Below, one piece after another: positions 27,209 to 37,740 of a stretch of DNA of 47,907 nucleotides. Under the pieces are notes generated by a model that worked only from the letters and a program-made list of their open reading frames with translations, had not been told where the DNA came from and did not search any database. Position numbers and translations under genes: made by a program. Position 1 is the stretch's first letter; every line of letters starts with the position of its first letter. Origin of the DNA: Psychrobacillus antarcticus (GTDB lineage: Bacteria > Bacillota > Bacilli > Bacillales_A > Planococcaceae); contig NZ_JAIZDB010000039.1 in assembly GCF_029533155.1 (NCBI RefSeq), positions 1 through 47,907 of the forward strand, read 5' to 3'.

Positions 27209-27354
27209 AATCGCAAATTCAGAGCCTCAAATCGCAAGTTCGACACTCCAAGTCGCAAGTTCAGAGTGTGGAATCGCAATATGCCCAGCTCAAATCGCAA
27301 GTTCGATACTCCGAATCGCAAGATCAGAGTGGCAAATAGCAATATCCCATATCA
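27209..27354 (+). repeat. 21-bp degenerate tandem repeat
   Basis: Seven direct units (six of 21 bp, the last of 20) start at 27209, 27230, 27251, 27272, 27293, 27314 and 27335. Each opens with AATCGCAA or a one-base variant; the second half varies (TTCAGAGCCTCA, TTCGACACTCCA and so on). Units 2 and 5, 3 and 6, and 4 and 7 resemble each other most, so a three-unit (63-bp) block appears to have duplicated. It lies in the 3' region of the kinase gene, before the terminator. Confidence 0.85.
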
Positions 27355-27365
27355 AATCATAAAAC

Positions 27366-27408
27366 AAAACGCCATTCTTACACTTATCGTGTAGGACTGG
27401 CGTTTTAT
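27366..27408. terminator. Bidirectional terminator between kinase and def
   Basis: AAAACGCCA and TGGCGTTTT form the outer stem, with CACTTATCGTG inside as a second stem. It lies between convergent genes. Confidence 0.8.
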
Positions 27409-27416
27409 GTAAAAAC

Positions 27417-27974
27417 TTAAGCTCGATCATATGCAATCGAATTCGGGATAGGCTCGTATGGATTATCTTTATTTATATGATCATAAAACATGATACCATT
27501 TAGATGATCTAGCTCATGTTGGAAAGCAATAGCTGCTAATCCCTTTAAACGTTTTTTGAAAGAAGTTCCATCTGGATAAAAGCCTGTTGCAGTTATACGT
27601 GCGTGTCTTGGTACATATCCTTCTATTACTTCATCTACAGATAAACAACCCTCTCCAGCGGAGATATAGGTTTTTTCCACAGAGTGACTAATTATTTTTG
27701 GATTAACTGCTACGAAACTTACTTCTTCATTGTTTTCATCTTCTAAATGAAGTGCGAACATTCTTTTGTTCGCATTTACCTGTGGAGCAGCAATTCCAAT
27801 TCCTGGTCGGATTTTATATTTTTCAATCAGTTCATCTTCTTGACTGTTAATAACATATTCTTGTAGATCGTTTGCTAAAGTTAAATCCTCTTCTGATAAT
27901 GGGAAGGTCATTTCCTCGGTTCTTTTTCGTAAAGATGGATGGCCATCTCTGACAATGTCATTCATTAAAATCAT
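27417..27974 (-). CDS. def: Peptide deformylase
   Basis: A 185-aa metalloenzyme that removes the formyl group from new polypeptides. The three family motifs are present: GIGIAAPQ, EGCLSV (Cys metal ligand) and QHELDHLNG (two His ligands and catalytic Glu). The opening MILMNDIVRDGHPSLR matches the B. subtilis YkrB enzyme closely. The ATG at 27974 has GAAAGGACG upstream; a longer frame to 28025 is not used. TATAAT at 28007-28012 (minus strand) is a likely -10 box. Confidence 0.95.
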   Translation of the reverse strand: MILMNDIVRDGHPSLRKRTEEMTFPLSEEDLTLANDLQEYVINSQEDELIEKYKIRPGIGIAAPQVNANKRMFALHLEDENNEEVSFVAVNPKIISHSVEKTYISAGEGCLSVDEVIEGYVPRHARITATGFYPDGTSFKKRLKGLAAIAFQHELDHLNGIMFYDHINKDNPYEPIPNSIAYDRA

Positions 27975-28048
27975 TTTAATCGTCCTTTCAATGTTCATAT
28001 ATCTATTATAGCGAAATTTGACCATTTACAAAATAAAAAAAAGCCATT

Positions 28049-28078
28049 TTGTCAGTTGAAATTATTAGTTAATACAAT
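28049..28078 (+). promoter_or_regulatory. Putative promoter of ykyA
   Basis: TTGTCA (28049-28054) and TACAAT (28073-28078) are separated by 18 nt, 28 bp before the ykyA start. Confidence 0.5.
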
Positions 28079-28105
28079 TATAGTTGAATTGGTATAGGGG
28101 GTTAC

Positions 28106-28756
28106 ATGATGAAAATAAGCAAATACCTACTCATCTTCAGTAGTATTTTAGTACTTGCTGGCTGTAATTTTGGAGAAACGACAGAAGTAAAGCTATCAAA
28201 CATCTTAACAGAAATTTATGATCTGGAAGCCGATTATAGAGATGTACAGAAAGAGTTAGCCGAAACAGAATCACAAGAACAAGCAAACTTTCAACAAATG
28301 ATGGAATTGACGAAGGATCAAAATGAAGAACTAACTACAATGGTAGAAGATACTGCAATTCTATTGGAAACTAGGTTAGCGTTAGTAGAAAAGGAAGCAG
28401 CTTCTTTACGCGCAACTTCGGATAGTATCAAACAAATTAATGCAGTTATTTCAGAAACAAAAGAAGCGTCCGAAAAAGAAAGTCTCAAACAAATGGAATC
28501 GGCTTTGGAAGAGCGTATTACAGCGTATGAAGATGTGACGATTAACTATAATGAGTTGGCTATCATGCAACAAGATTTATATAATATGTTAGTGGATGAA
28601 TCCGCAGATGTTACTGCAATACAGGAACAAGTTCAGAAAGTAAATGTACATAATGAATTAGTTCAACAATCTGTCCAAAGTTTTAATGATGCGACTGCAA
28701 GGGTAAATGAAGTAAAGGAAGAAGTTTTAACTTCATTACAGAAAGAAGGAAAATAA
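28106..28756 (+). CDS. ykyA: YkyA-type cell-wall lipoprotein
   Basis: A 216-aa lipoprotein. The signal peptide ends in LVLAGC, a perfect lipobox with the lipidated Cys near residue 20. The mature part is highly charged and helical, rich in Glu, Gln, Lys with no aromatic core, as in the YkyA family of putative cell-wall-binding lipoproteins. Position between def and pdhA is the same as in B. subtilis. A very strong terminator follows. Confidence 0.9.
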   Translation: MMKISKYLLIFSSILVLAGCNFGETTEVKLSNILTEIYDLEADYRDVQKELAETESQEQANFQQMMELTKDQNEELTTMVEDTAILLETRLALVEKEAASLRATSDSIKQINAVISETKEASEKESLKQMESALEERITAYEDVTINYNELAIMQQDLYNMLVDESADVTAIQEQVQKVNVHNELVQQSVQSFNDATARVNEVKEEVLTSLQKEGK

Positions 28757-28820
28757 AAAAAGCGGCTCTACGCAGAGTATCGGGTTCGGTACACGGGGAG
28801 AAAACGTTAAAAAGTATAGC

Positions 28821-28865
28821 AAATGGAGATACAATTCACACTTGAATTGTATCTCCATTTTTATT
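28821..28865 (+). terminator. Strong terminator after ykyA
   Basis: AAATGGAGATACAATTCA pairs perfectly over 18 bp with TGAATTGTATCTCCATTT around a 4-nt loop, followed by a T-rich run. On the opposite strand A residues give T's too, so it may work both ways. Confidence 0.85.
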
Positions 28866-29230
28866 GTTACATCAATGTTAAAGGCAATTATCAGTAGAAA
28901 ATAACAATACAATTGGTAAACTAATTAACAACAGCACATAAATTTATGTGCCTCTGCTAATTGCACTGCTAATAAGTTTGGTAATTGGAGGTTGAAATAA
29001 GTTTTAGAAATAACTGAAAACATTGAAGGGGATAAATTATTTTGTGCCAAAATAGAGATATAAGAAGACGGCTTATTCAACAATCGGGCCATTTAATTGA
29101 ATGAAACCTATAGGGCATTCATCCGTATATAAATTAAGGTAAACAAAGCAAAGTAATATAGTTATTGGATGTAATCGTAGAATAAGCAATTTTTATATGA
29201 ACGGACAAAGACTGATAAAGGAGTGACGGA
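28866..29230. other. AT-rich gap upstream of small unknown gene
   Basis: No gene is visible. It contains the first copy of the recurring CAATCGGGCCATTTA motif and ends with the strong ribosome site AAAGGAGTGA of the next gene. Confidence 0.6.
29072..29102 (+). repeat. Cassette-boundary motif, copy i
   Basis: CTTATTCAACAATCGGGCC continued by ATTTAATTGAAT. ATTCAA and TTGAAT frame the motif symmetrically. Related copies lie at 29566-29603, 29961-29984 and, inverted, 30890-30920. Confidence 0.6.
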
Positions 29231-29500
29231 ATGAAGAAGGTATTTGAAGCTATATATGACGGTCAGCGAATACAAGTTGAGAATAGATGGTTTACAGGCG
29301 AGAAGTTGTATGTAGATGGAAAATTGCAAGATGAAAATTTAGGCTTAGCATTTAGAGGGACTTTAAATGGAAGTATTAGGAATAAAGGAAATGAATCAAA
29401 GAGCATAAAAGTGACTCTAGGAGGATTTTTTAGTATCCACTGTAAAGTCTTTGTTGATAATGTATTAGTTTCTTCGTATCAAATTAAAACAAGTGATTAA
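29231..29500 (+). CDS. Small hypothetical protein (89 aa)
   Basis: An 89-aa soluble protein without signal peptide, membrane segment or recognised motif. The alternation of short charged and hydrophobic stretches (FEAIYDGQRIQVENRWFTGE, KSIKVTLGGFFSIHCKVFVD) suggests an all-beta fold. AAAGGAGTGA sits 5 nt before the ATG, one of the best ribosome sites in the window, so translation is credible. I do not recognise the family. It is the first of three genes, each preceded by the same short motif. Confidence 0.7.
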   Translation: MKKVFEAIYDGQRIQVENRWFTGEKLYVDGKLQDENLGLAFRGTLNGSIRNKGNESKSIKVTLGGFFSIHCKVFVDNVLVSSYQIKTSD

Positions 29501-29565
29501 ATACTTCCAAAATAATTGGGTATGAGTCAGGTTGAAATAATACAACGACTCCCAGCAATAGGGTG

Positions 29566-29603
29566 CGATTGCGTTTATATCGCAATCGGACCATTTAGTT
29601 CAA
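29566..29603 (+). repeat. Cassette-boundary motif, copy ii
   Basis: CGCAATCGGACCATTTAGTT then CAA (29581-29603). Just upstream CGATTGCG pairs with CGCAATCG to form an 8-bp hairpin. Confidence 0.6.
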
Positions 29604-29663
29604 CAAAGTCTATTGCTTTTTTGTTCTGAAATCTAATAAATATAGAGTTTGGGGTGGTAGTTA

Positions 29664-29900
29664 ATGAACTTAAAGGCGTTTTTGATCACTTTTGTTTTTA
29701 CTTACGTATTGATAAGTTTACCTGCCATATTAGGAATTGGAAAAGTTATTGATTGGGTTCCAGGAGCGACCTTATTTCAAAAGGTGAAAGGATATTTAGT
29801 TGATGGACTTTTTAATAATTTTCTTATGAAAGTTGTAGTAGCGTCTCTTATAGGGGTTGTTGTTAGTTTGATTATTTCTAAGCGTCGGTACTCAAAATGA
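29664..29900 (+). CDS. Small membrane protein (78 aa)
   Basis: A 78-aa protein with two membrane helices, near residues 5-25 (FLITFVFTYVLISLPAILGI) and 54-72 (MKVVVASLIGVVVSLIISKR), ending in the basic tail KRRYSK. The middle is a short amphipathic segment. GGGGTGG precedes the ATG. No family is recognised. It lies between two copies of the recurring motif. Confidence 0.65.
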   Translation: MNLKAFLITFVFTYVLISLPAILGIGKVIDWVPGATLFQKVKGYLVDGLFNNFLMKVVVASLIGVVVSLIISKRRYSK

Positions 29901-29960
29901 AATCCAACGTTTGTGAACGAGTTATTTAAAGAATTGTGAGCATTAACGGAACGAGGTTGT

Positions 29961-29984
29961 GCAAGAATCGGGCCAGATTGTCAA
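29961..29984 (+). repeat. Cassette-boundary motif, copy iii
   Basis: GCAAGAATCGGGCCAGATTG then TCAA. It shares AATCGGGCCA with copy i and the TTG-TCAA end in degenerate form. Confidence 0.5.
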
Positions 29985-30043
29985 ATAACACTTGTCTGAA
30001 TTGATTTTTACAATGAGGATAACGTCTATAGGATGTGGTGGAG

Positions 30044-30739
30044 ATGGGATATGTCATTCATACTGTCATACATTTTTTGTTTGGTGCCAGCTTATTTTAT
30101 ATTGTTTTGAACAAGGACTTTGTATCCAAGATGAAACGGATTTTTGCTTTCAGTGTTGGTGGATTTGCTGCTATTGCTCCAGATATAACGAAGTTTTTTG
30201 GAGATTTATATGGGCATTCACTTTGGGCTGTACCCATTTTCGGCATTTTGATTGCCATGATCGCTAGACTGTATTTTAAGAAAGTAACGTTATGGATTCT
30301 CTGGTTAGCCTGCTCAATCTCTGTACTCAGTCATATTTACATTGATTTCATCGGAAATGGGGTGGCATTTCTTTTTCCCTTTTCACAAGCAGAGTTTGAT
30401 TTCTATTTCATTACTGATAATCATTTTGTTTTTTTTCTTCTGCCGATTTCAATGATAATTGCTCTTATTTACAAAAGGGGTAAAATTGTCATATTGAGTA
30501 GTCTGTTGATAATAGCCATTTTTTTCGGCATATTATCTTATTCAAAAATTCAACTAGAACAGGAATTGAAAAAGAGGTATCAAGCTGATTCTATAACCCT
30601 ATTATTGACATATCCTAGATTTGATGATCAATGGGAATTTCAAGTTAGGACAGATAAGAGCTGGATTACTGGTGTTGCTCCAAGGTCAATCTTTAGTGCG
30701 GACATTCAGGTGGAACAGGAAAGAAATGTAGAAGATTAA
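30044..30739 (+). CDS. YdjM-like membrane protein (putative metal-dependent hydrolase)
   Basis: A 231-aa membrane protein resembling the YdjM family (often labelled inner-membrane metal-dependent hydrolase, LexA-regulated in enterics). Family-like features are a histidine near the N-terminus (VIHTVIHFLFGASL), the APDITKFFG segment, GHSLWAVPIFG and LSHIYIDFIGNGVAFLFPFS; His and Asp in these would bind metal. Four to five helices precede a soluble tail of about 70 residues. I chose the ATG at 30044 with AGGA about 10 nt upstream; GTG at 30035 or 30038 is possible. It is third in a row of motif-bounded genes. The activity of the family is not established. Confidence 0.7.
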   Translation: MGYVIHTVIHFLFGASLFYIVLNKDFVSKMKRIFAFSVGGFAAIAPDITKFFGDLYGHSLWAVPIFGILIAMIARLYFKKVTLWILWLACSISVLSHIYIDFIGNGVAFLFPFSQAEFDFYFITDNHFVFFLLPISMIIALIYKRGKIVILSSLLIIAIFFGILSYSKIQLEQELKKRYQADSITLLLTYPRFDDQWEFQVRTDKSWITGVAPRSIFSADIQVEQERNVED

Positions 30740-30889
30740 ATGTATGGTCAAGGATTTAGAAATGTGTCCCAACTCTCTGATAAATCACGTTTTGTAGAAT
30801 GGATACATTAATTTTGGTTGGATTTATATATCTATTATAAAGGTTTTTGAAAAGTGATAATAATGTTGTTTAAAAACCGAGTTACGTTA

Positions 30890-30920
30890 GTCCATTAAAT
30901 GGCGCGTTTGCGGAATAAAG
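30890..30920 (-). repeat. Cassette-boundary motif, copy iv (inverted)
   Basis: GTCCATTAAATGGCGCGTTT then GCGGAATAA matches the reverse complement of copy i at about 23 of 29 positions. It closes the group of three genes in opposite orientation. Confidence 0.6.
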
Positions 30921-30927
30921 GATAGGA

Positions 30928-30978
30928 CAAGAGAAAATGCCCAGGTATAATAACTTGTGCATTTTCTCTTGCTTTTTC
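30928..30978 (+). terminator. Terminator before the pdh promoter
   Basis: CAAGAGAAAATGC and GCATTTTCTCTTG are perfect complements around an 18-nt loop, followed by CTTTTTCT. Confidence 0.75.
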
Positions 30979-31123
30979 TACTGTTAATTCGGATGCGAAT
31001 TATACGCAGAGCTGCTTTTTTATATAATTATAGCAATCTGATATAGTACAGACATAATTTATGAATGATACAGTTTTGGGATAATTTAATGTTCAGATAA
31101 CTAAAATCTTATATTTCATATGA

Positions 31124-31152
31124 TTGACCACGGATTTATTCTTGAGTATACT
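31124..31152 (+). promoter_or_regulatory. Sigma-A promoter of pdhABCD
   Basis: TTGACC (31124-31129), a 17-nt spacer and TATACT (31147-31152): five of six matches in each box. It lies 72 bp before pdhA. Confidence 0.75.
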
Positions 31153-31154
31153 AA

Positions 31155-32336
<1,182 letters not shown>

Positions 32337-32339
32337 CCG

Positions 32340-33317
32340 ATGGCACAAATGACGATGATTCAAGCAATTACGGACGCACTCCGTACTGAGCTTAAAAATG
32401 ATGAAAACGTTCTAGTTTTCGGTGAAGACGTAGGCGTTAACGGCGGTGTTTTCCGTGCAACAGAAGGATTACAAAAAGAATTCGGAGAAGATCGTGTGTT
32501 TGATACTCCACTTGCAGAATCAGGTATTGGCGGTCTTGCGGTAGGTCTTTCTCTACAAGGGTTCCGTCCAGTTCCAGAGATTCAATTCTTTGGATTCGTT
32601 TTTGAAGTAATGGATTCGATAGCTGGTCAGCTAGCTCGTATGCGTTTCCGTACAGGTGGGGCATTTAATGCACCTGTAACTATTCGTTCTCCATTCGGTG
32701 GAGGGGTACATACACCAGAAATGCACGCTGATAGTTTAGAGCTTCTTATGACTTCAACACCTGGCATAAAAGTGGTGATTCCTTCTACTCCGTATGATGC
32801 AAAAGGACTTTTAATCTCAGCGATTCGTGATAATGATCCAGTAATTTTCCTGGAGCATATGAAATTATATCGTTCATTCCGTGGTGAAGTACCTGAAGAA
32901 GAATATACAATTCCTCTTGGTAAAGCGGATGTAAAACGTGAAGGTAAAGATTTAACAATTATTGCATATGGCGCGATGGTCCATGAAAGTTTGAAAGCTG
33001 CAGAAGAACTTGAAAAAGAAGGGCATTCTGTAGAAGTAATCGATTTACGTACAGTACAACCGTTAGATATTGAAACTATTATTGCTTCAGTAGAAAAAAC
33101 GAATCGTGCAATGGTTGTGCAAGAAGCACAAAAACAAGCTGGTATCGCAGCGAACATCGTAGCAGAAATTACTGAGCGTGCAATTTTAAGTTTAGAAGCT
33201 CCTGTATTACGTGTAACTGCTCCAGATACTGTTTTCCCGTTTTCTCAAGCAGAAACAGTTTGGTTACCAAATTCTAAGGATATAGTAAATACAGCTAAAA
33301 AAGTTTTAACATTCTAA
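32340..33317 (+). CDS. pdhB: Pyruvate dehydrogenase E1 beta subunit
   Basis: A 325-aa transketolase-like subunit, the usual length. Recognisable stretches are [20 protein letters not shown], the [16 protein letters not shown] segment and the C-terminal [15 protein letters not shown]. It completes the heterotetrameric E1. GAAGGAG overlaps the end of pdhA just before its ATG. Confidence 0.97.
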   Translation: MAQMTMIQAITDALRTELKNDENVLVFGEDVGVNGGVFRATEGLQKEFGEDRVFDTPLAESGIGGLAVGLSLQGFRPVPEIQFFGFVFEVMDSIAGQLARMRFRTGGAFNAPVTIRSPFGGGVHTPEMHADSLELLMTSTPGIKVVIPSTPYDAKGLLISAIRDNDPVIFLEHMKLYRSFRGEVPEEEYTIPLGKADVKREGKDLTIIAYGAMVHESLKAAEELEKEGHSVEVIDLRTVQPLDIETIIASVEKTNRAMVVQEAQKQAGIAANIVAEITERAILSLEAPVLRVTAPDTVFPFSQAETVWLPNSKDIVNTAKKVLTF

Positions 33318-33348
33318 TATAAAATCTCCTATAGAAAGGGTGAATACA

Positions 33349-34707
33349 TTGTCATTTGAATTTCGGTTACCAGATATCGGTGAGGGTATACATGAAGGTG
33401 AAATTGTTAAGTGGTTTGTAAAAGTAGGCGATGAGGTACAAGAAGACGATATTTTATGTGAAATACAAAATGATAAAGCAGTTGTCGAAATACCTTCCCC
33501 TGTAAAAGGGAAAGTTACAGAAGTTCTTGTAAGTGAAGGAACAGTAGCCATTGTTGGAGATATACTTATTAAGCTTGATGCACCTGGTTATGAAGACCTT
33601 AAATTTAAAGGCGATCATAATGATGAGGAAAAAGCAGAAGAAAAGACAGAGTCACAAGTTCAAGCAACTGCAGAAGATGGCCAAGCAGTTGCCAAAGAAA
33701 AAGTAGAGAGTCCTGACAAAAAAGTAAATTCTACAGAAGACTCTACCACTGCACCTAAAGAACAACCAAAAGGTGATACACGCGTAATAGCAATGCCTTC
33801 TGTCCGCAAGTTTGCACGTGAAAATGAAGTAAGTATTGCAGAAGTTACTGGTTCAGGCAAAAATGGTCGTATTCTAAAAGAAGATATCGAAGCTTTCTTA
33901 TCTGGAGATCAACCTTCAGCAGTGGAAGAAAAAGTTGAAACAACTTCTGATGTAGAAGTTGAGCAAGCTGCTAAACCATCAGCTCCAGTTTCATTGGAAG
34001 GAGAATTCCCTGAAACTAGAGAAAAACTTTCACCTATGCGTAAAGCAATTGCCAAAGCAATGGTACATTCCAAACATACAGCTCCACATGTTACATTGAT
34101 GGATGAAGTAGATGTAACTGAACTTGTTGCACACCGTAAAAAGTTCAAAGAAATTGCAGCTGAAAAAAATATCAAGTTAACCTATTTACCTTATGTAGTG
34201 AAGGCTTTAGTAAGTACATTAAGAGAATTCCCAGCGCTAAACACATCTTATGATGATGATACAAATGAGGTAATCCAAAAACATTACTTCAATATAGGTA
34301 TCGCAGCAGATACGGAAAAAGGATTATTAGTACCTGTTATCAAAAATGCTGATCGTAAATCTATTTTTGCTATCTCAGATGAAATTAATACACTAGCTGG
34401 AAAAGCTCGTGATGGTAAACTTGCTGCTGCCGAAATGAAAGGTGCATCTTGTTCTATTACGAATATTGGCTCGGCGGGTGGACAATGGTTCACTCCAGTC
34501 ATCAATCACCCTGAGGTTGCTATTTTAGGAATTGGTCGAATTTCAGAGAAACCAGTAATAAAAAATAGTGAAATTGTGGCGGCACCTGTGTTAGCATTAT
34601 CATTGAGCTTTGATCATCGAATGATTGATGGTGCGACTGCACAACATGCGTTGAATCATATGAAACGTTTGCTTAGCAGTCCAGAACTATTATTAATGGA
34701 GGCGTAA
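33349..34707 (+). CDS. pdhC: Dihydrolipoamide acetyltransferase (PDH E2)
   Basis: A 452-aa core protein with a single N-terminal lipoyl domain (lipoylated K43 in [12 protein letters not shown]), an acidic Glu/Lys/Thr linker, the E1/E3-binding domain ([20 protein letters not shown]) and the acetyltransferase domain ending in the catalytic [10 protein letters not shown]. The start is the TTG at 33349: it gives the conserved opening [11 protein letters not shown] at position 2-13 and has GAAAGGG 8 nt upstream. A GTG at 33340 would add three residues and sit directly on the ribosome site. Confidence 0.96.
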   Translation: MSFEFRLPDIGEGIHEGEIVKWFVKVGDEVQEDDILCEIQNDKAVVEIPSPVKGKVTEVLVSEGTVAIVGDILIKLDAPGYEDLKFKGDHNDEEKAEEKTESQVQATAEDGQAVAKEKVESPDKKVNSTEDSTTAPKEQPKGDTRVIAMPSVRKFARENEVSIAEVTGSGKNGRILKEDIEAFLSGDQPSAVEEKVETTSDVEVEQAAKPSAPVSLEGEFPETREKLSPMRKAIAKAMVHSKHTAPHVTLMDEVDVTELVAHRKKFKEIAAEKNIKLTYLPYVVKALVSTLREFPALNTSYDDDTNEVIQKHYFNIGIAADTEKGLLVPVIKNADRKSIFAISDEINTLAGKARDGKLAAAEMKGASCSITNIGSAGGQWFTPVINHPEVAILGIGRISEKPVIKNSEIVAAPVLALSLSFDHRMIDGATAQHALNHMKRLLSSPELLLMEA

Positions 34708-34710
34708 AAA

Positions 34711-36123
34711 ATGGTAGTAGGAGATTTCCCAATCGAAACAGATACACTTGTAATAGGGTCAGGCCCTGGTGGATATGTTGCAGCAATTCGAGCAGCACAA
34801 ACAGGACAAAAAGTCGTAGTTGTGGAAAAAGAACATATCGGAGGAGTTTGCTTAAATGTAGGATGTATTCCTTCTAAAGCATTAATCTCTGTTGGTCACC
34901 GTTTTGAACAAGCAAAACATGCTGATGATATGGGAATTACGGCTACAGATGTAACAATTGATTTTTCTAAATCACAAGCTTTCAAAGACAGTGTAGTTAA
35001 AAAACTAACTAGCGGTGTTTCCGGATTATTAAAAGGAAACAATGTAGAAGTCGTTATGGGCGAAGCTTATTTCGTTGATGCTAATACTGTTCGTGTAATG
35101 GATGAAAAATCTGCGCAAACATATACATTTAAAAATGCAATCATTGCAACAGGATCTCGTCCTGTAGAAATTCCAACTTTTAAATACACTAAACGTGTCT
35201 TAAACTCTACTAGTGCATTAAGTTTACCGGAAATTCCAAAGAACTTAGTTGTAATTGGTGGAGGATATATTGGTACTGAACTAGGATCTGCATTTGCTAA
35301 CTTAGGTTCAAAAGTTACGATTGTTGAAGGTGGCGATGATATTCTAGCTGGCTTCGAAAAACAAATGACAACAATTGTTAAAAAAGGCTTGAAGAAAAAA
35401 GGCGTTGAAATAGCTGTTAAAGCATCTGCTAAAGGTGTAGAAGAGTCAGATACTGGCGTAGTAGTAACGTATGAAGTTGGCGGAGAAGAGAAAAAAGTTG
35501 AAGCTGATTATGTTTTAGTTACAGTAGGTCGTCGTCCGAATACGGATGAAATGGGTCTAGAAGAAATCGGTCTTAAATTTGCTGAGCGTGGATTATTAGA
35601 AGTAGACAAACAGTGTCGTACAAGTATTTCTAATATTTATGCTATTGGTGATATTGTTGCTGGTCCTCAACTTGCTCATAAAGCATCTTACGAAGGAAAA
35701 GTAGCTGCAGAAGCAATTGCTGGTCAAACATCTGTTGTGGATTACTTAGCGATTCCTGCTGTTTGCTTTACTGATCCAGAGATGGCTACAGTTGGTCTTA
35801 ACGAACCACAAGCAAAAGAACAAGGATATGACGTTGCTGCTGGGAAATTCCCGTTTGGAGCAAATGGTCGTGCACTAGCTTTAAATGCTACTGATGGTTT
35901 CGTAAAACTAGTTTCACGTAAAGAAGACGGGTTATTGCTTGGAGCTCAAATCGTAGGTCAAGGAGCTTCAGATATGATCTCTGAACTTGGATTGGCAATT
36001 GAGGCAGGAATGACTGTAGAAGACATTGCAATGACTATACATGCTCACCCTACATTAGGTGAAATTTCTATGGAAGCTGCAGAAGTAGTTATGGGTCATC
36101 CAATTCATATTCTATCTAAATAA
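34711..36123 (+). CDS. pdhD: Dihydrolipoamide dehydrogenase (PDH E3)
   Basis: A 470-aa flavoenzyme that reoxidises the lipoyl groups and makes NADH. The FAD-binding [17 protein letters not shown], the redox disulfide [16 protein letters not shown], the NAD-binding [13 protein letters not shown] and the C-terminal active-site HAHPTLGE are all intact. The gene is 3 bp after pdhC, with GGAGG upstream. A terminator follows, so the four genes form one unit. Confidence 0.97.
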   Translation: MVVGDFPIETDTLVIGSGPGGYVAAIRAAQTGQKVVVVEKEHIGGVCLNVGCIPSKALISVGHRFEQAKHADDMGITATDVTIDFSKSQAFKDSVVKKLTSGVSGLLKGNNVEVVMGEAYFVDANTVRVMDEKSAQTYTFKNAIIATGSRPVEIPTFKYTKRVLNSTSALSLPEIPKNLVVIGGGYIGTELGSAFANLGSKVTIVEGGDDILAGFEKQMTTIVKKGLKKKGVEIAVKASAKGVEESDTGVVVTYEVGGEEKKVEADYVLVTVGRRPNTDEMGLEEIGLKFAERGLLEVDKQCRTSISNIYAIGDIVAGPQLAHKASYEGKVAAEAIAGQTSVVDYLAIPAVCFTDPEMATVGLNEPQAKEQGYDVAAGKFPFGANGRALALNATDGFVKLVSRKEDGLLLGAQIVGQGASDMISELGLAIEAGMTVEDIAMTIHAHPTLGEISMEAAEVVMGHPIHILSK

Positions 36124-36144
36124 TTTCTCCTCTTGGGGATTAAT

Positions 36145-36179
36145 AAAGACTTGTTCGCTTCTGCGACAAGTCTTTTTTT
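36145..36179 (+). terminator. Terminator of pdhABCD
   Basis: AAGACTTGT and ACAAGTCTT form a 9-bp stem with the extra TCGC/GCGA inside, followed by TTTTTTTG. Confidence 0.88.
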
Positions 36180-36404
36180 GATATGCAAGACACTTTATAT
36201 GAATTTTCCTACAAAAGAATTGAAAATGGAATGTTTAATAACGGAAATTAGAGTGTTTATTTGAGTTAGTTAGAATTTTAGTCAGTTTAGTTGGAAAAAT
36301 GACTAATCTAGTTGGAATAGGCTATTTTTTCCATTATAAAAAGTAGTAAGAATCTACTCTACTATCAATCTCTTTCACCTGTTAAAATATAGAGGAAGGG
36401 ACAG

Positions 36405-37229
36405 GTGAATAGATTGAAATTTACAACTTGGATGATACCAACAGCAATGTTACTTGCACTTTCTGCTTGTGGCGTAGTAGATGAAAATCCTGAAGTAGAA
36501 AAAGAAAAGGAAGAGACAACCCCGGTATCTCAAGTACCTGTAGTTGAAGAAGTGGATGAGGTAGTGGAGGAGGAGGTTGCTATTATGGAACCTGAAGCAC
36601 TATACCAATTAAACGAGGCAAACTGGACATTTCTGCCAATAGAAGATGCTAATCCTAAAGCAGTATTACTGACAATTGATGATGCACCCGAAAAATATGC
36701 AGTAGAAATGGCAAAAACGTTGAAAGAGTTAAATGCACCAGCGATCTTTTTCGTGAATGGCCATTTTTTAGATACTGATGAAGAAAAAGCTAACTTAAAG
36801 GCGATATACGATATGGGATTTTCTATCGGAAATCACACTCAAACGCATGTCAATTTAAAAGAAACTTCTGAAGAACAGCAAAAGGAAGAAATTTTAAAAG
36901 TGAATGAAACTGTTGAACAAGTAATTGGTGAAAAACCTCACTTCTTCCGTGCGCCTTTTGGAGTTAATACCGACTTTAGTAAGTCTATTGTTCAACAAGA
37001 AGGAATGCTATTAATGAATTGGACATATGGATATGATTGGGAAAAACAATATCGTGATGCTGAAAGTTTGACTGACATTATGGTGAATACTGAATATTTA
37101 ACAGATGGCGCAAATTTATTAATGCACGATCGTGAGTGGACTGCAGAGGGTTTACAAGGTATTGTAGAGGGTCTACGTGCAAAAGGATATGATTTAATTG
37201 ATCCAAAAACGATTAAAGGAATTCAATAA
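36405..37229 (+). CDS. NodB-type polysaccharide deacetylase lipoprotein
   Basis: A 274-aa lipoprotein with lipobox LLALSAC, an acidic linker rich in Glu/Val, and a NodB-homology domain from about residue 80. Catalytic motifs are TIDDAP (Asp-Asp), NHTQTH (two His zinc ligands), FFRAPFG (Arg) and LLMHDR (His). All are present, so it should be active on cell-wall or extracellular N-acetylglucosamine polymers; which one is not visible. The GTG at 36405 follows GAGGAAGGG; a TTG at 36414 with AGGTG upstream is an alternative that trims three residues. It is inserted between pdhD and speA. Confidence 0.9.
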   Translation: MNRLKFTTWMIPTAMLLALSACGVVDENPEVEKEKEETTPVSQVPVVEEVDEVVEEEVAIMEPEALYQLNEANWTFLPIEDANPKAVLLTIDDAPEKYAVEMAKTLKELNAPAIFFVNGHFLDTDEEKANLKAIYDMGFSIGNHTQTHVNLKETSEEQQKEEILKVNETVEQVIGEKPHFFRAPFGVNTDFSKSIVQQEGMLLMNWTYGYDWEKQYRDAESLTDIMVNTEYLTDGANLLMHDREWTAEGLQGIVEGLRAKGYDLIDPKTIKGIQ

Positions 37230-37362
37230 TCTAGGCATATTTGGATAACTCAAAAGTGTTTTTTATAAAATAGACAGTATCTCTTATTAAATGTAAAATT
37301 ATTTCCTATATATGAGTTTCTCGGAGGTGTAAGCTTTATGGAAAGTATTATAAAGCGAAAAT

Positions 37363-37740
37363 ATGCTTAAAATTATTCGGATTGTGCTTCAAGTATTTAT
37401 TTTATATCTTTTCTCTTTGATCGGATCTTGGATCGTTCAAATTCTCTCCTTTCAATTTCCGGGAAGTATAATTGGGTTATTATTACTGTTTGGTTGCTTA
37501 TATTTTAAAATAATACCTGGTCAACTTATAAAAGATGGGGCTGGATTTTTATTGACCTTTCTTGCATTGTTTTTTATCCCGGCTACTGTTGGAATTATGG
37601 ACTATCCAGAGTTCCTATCATGGGTTGGCTTAGGTATGGTATTATCTATTATCATTAGTACTACTTTAACTATTATAATTACAGGTAAATTTTGTCAGTA
37701 TCTCGAAAGAAAACTATTAGAAAAGGAGCAGATTGAATGA
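37363..37740 (+). CDS. CidA/LrgA-family holin-like protein
   Basis: A 125-aa four-helix membrane protein with the family pattern SFQFPGSIIGLLLLFGCLYF and a loop carrying a positively charged tail. CidA/LrgA proteins affect murein hydrolase activity, programmed lysis and, in Bacillus, pyruvate or metabolite transport. The neighbouring pdh genes fit a link with pyruvate overflow, but this is only inference. Its stop overlaps the next start (ATGA). Confidence 0.88.
   Translation: MLKIIRIVLQVFILYLFSLIGSWIVQILSFQFPGSIIGLLLLFGCLYFKIIPGQLIKDGAGFLLTFLALFFIPATVGIMDYPEFLSWVGLGMVLSIIISTTLTIIITGKFCQYLERKLLEKEQIE

Noticed and set aside
27209-27354. CRISPR array
   Set aside because: Units of 20-21 bp follow each other with no spacers of their own size, repeats are degenerate and no cas genes are near.
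29992-30267. 91-codon frame overlapping the YdjM-like gene
   Set aside because: It is the alternative frame of the longer membrane protein gene and has a Cys/His-rich, unlikely composition.
36124-36404. SR1 small RNA with SR1P peptide, expected after pdhD in B. subtilis
   Set aside because: No Cys-rich 39-aa frame or SR1-like terminator beyond the pdh terminator could be found.
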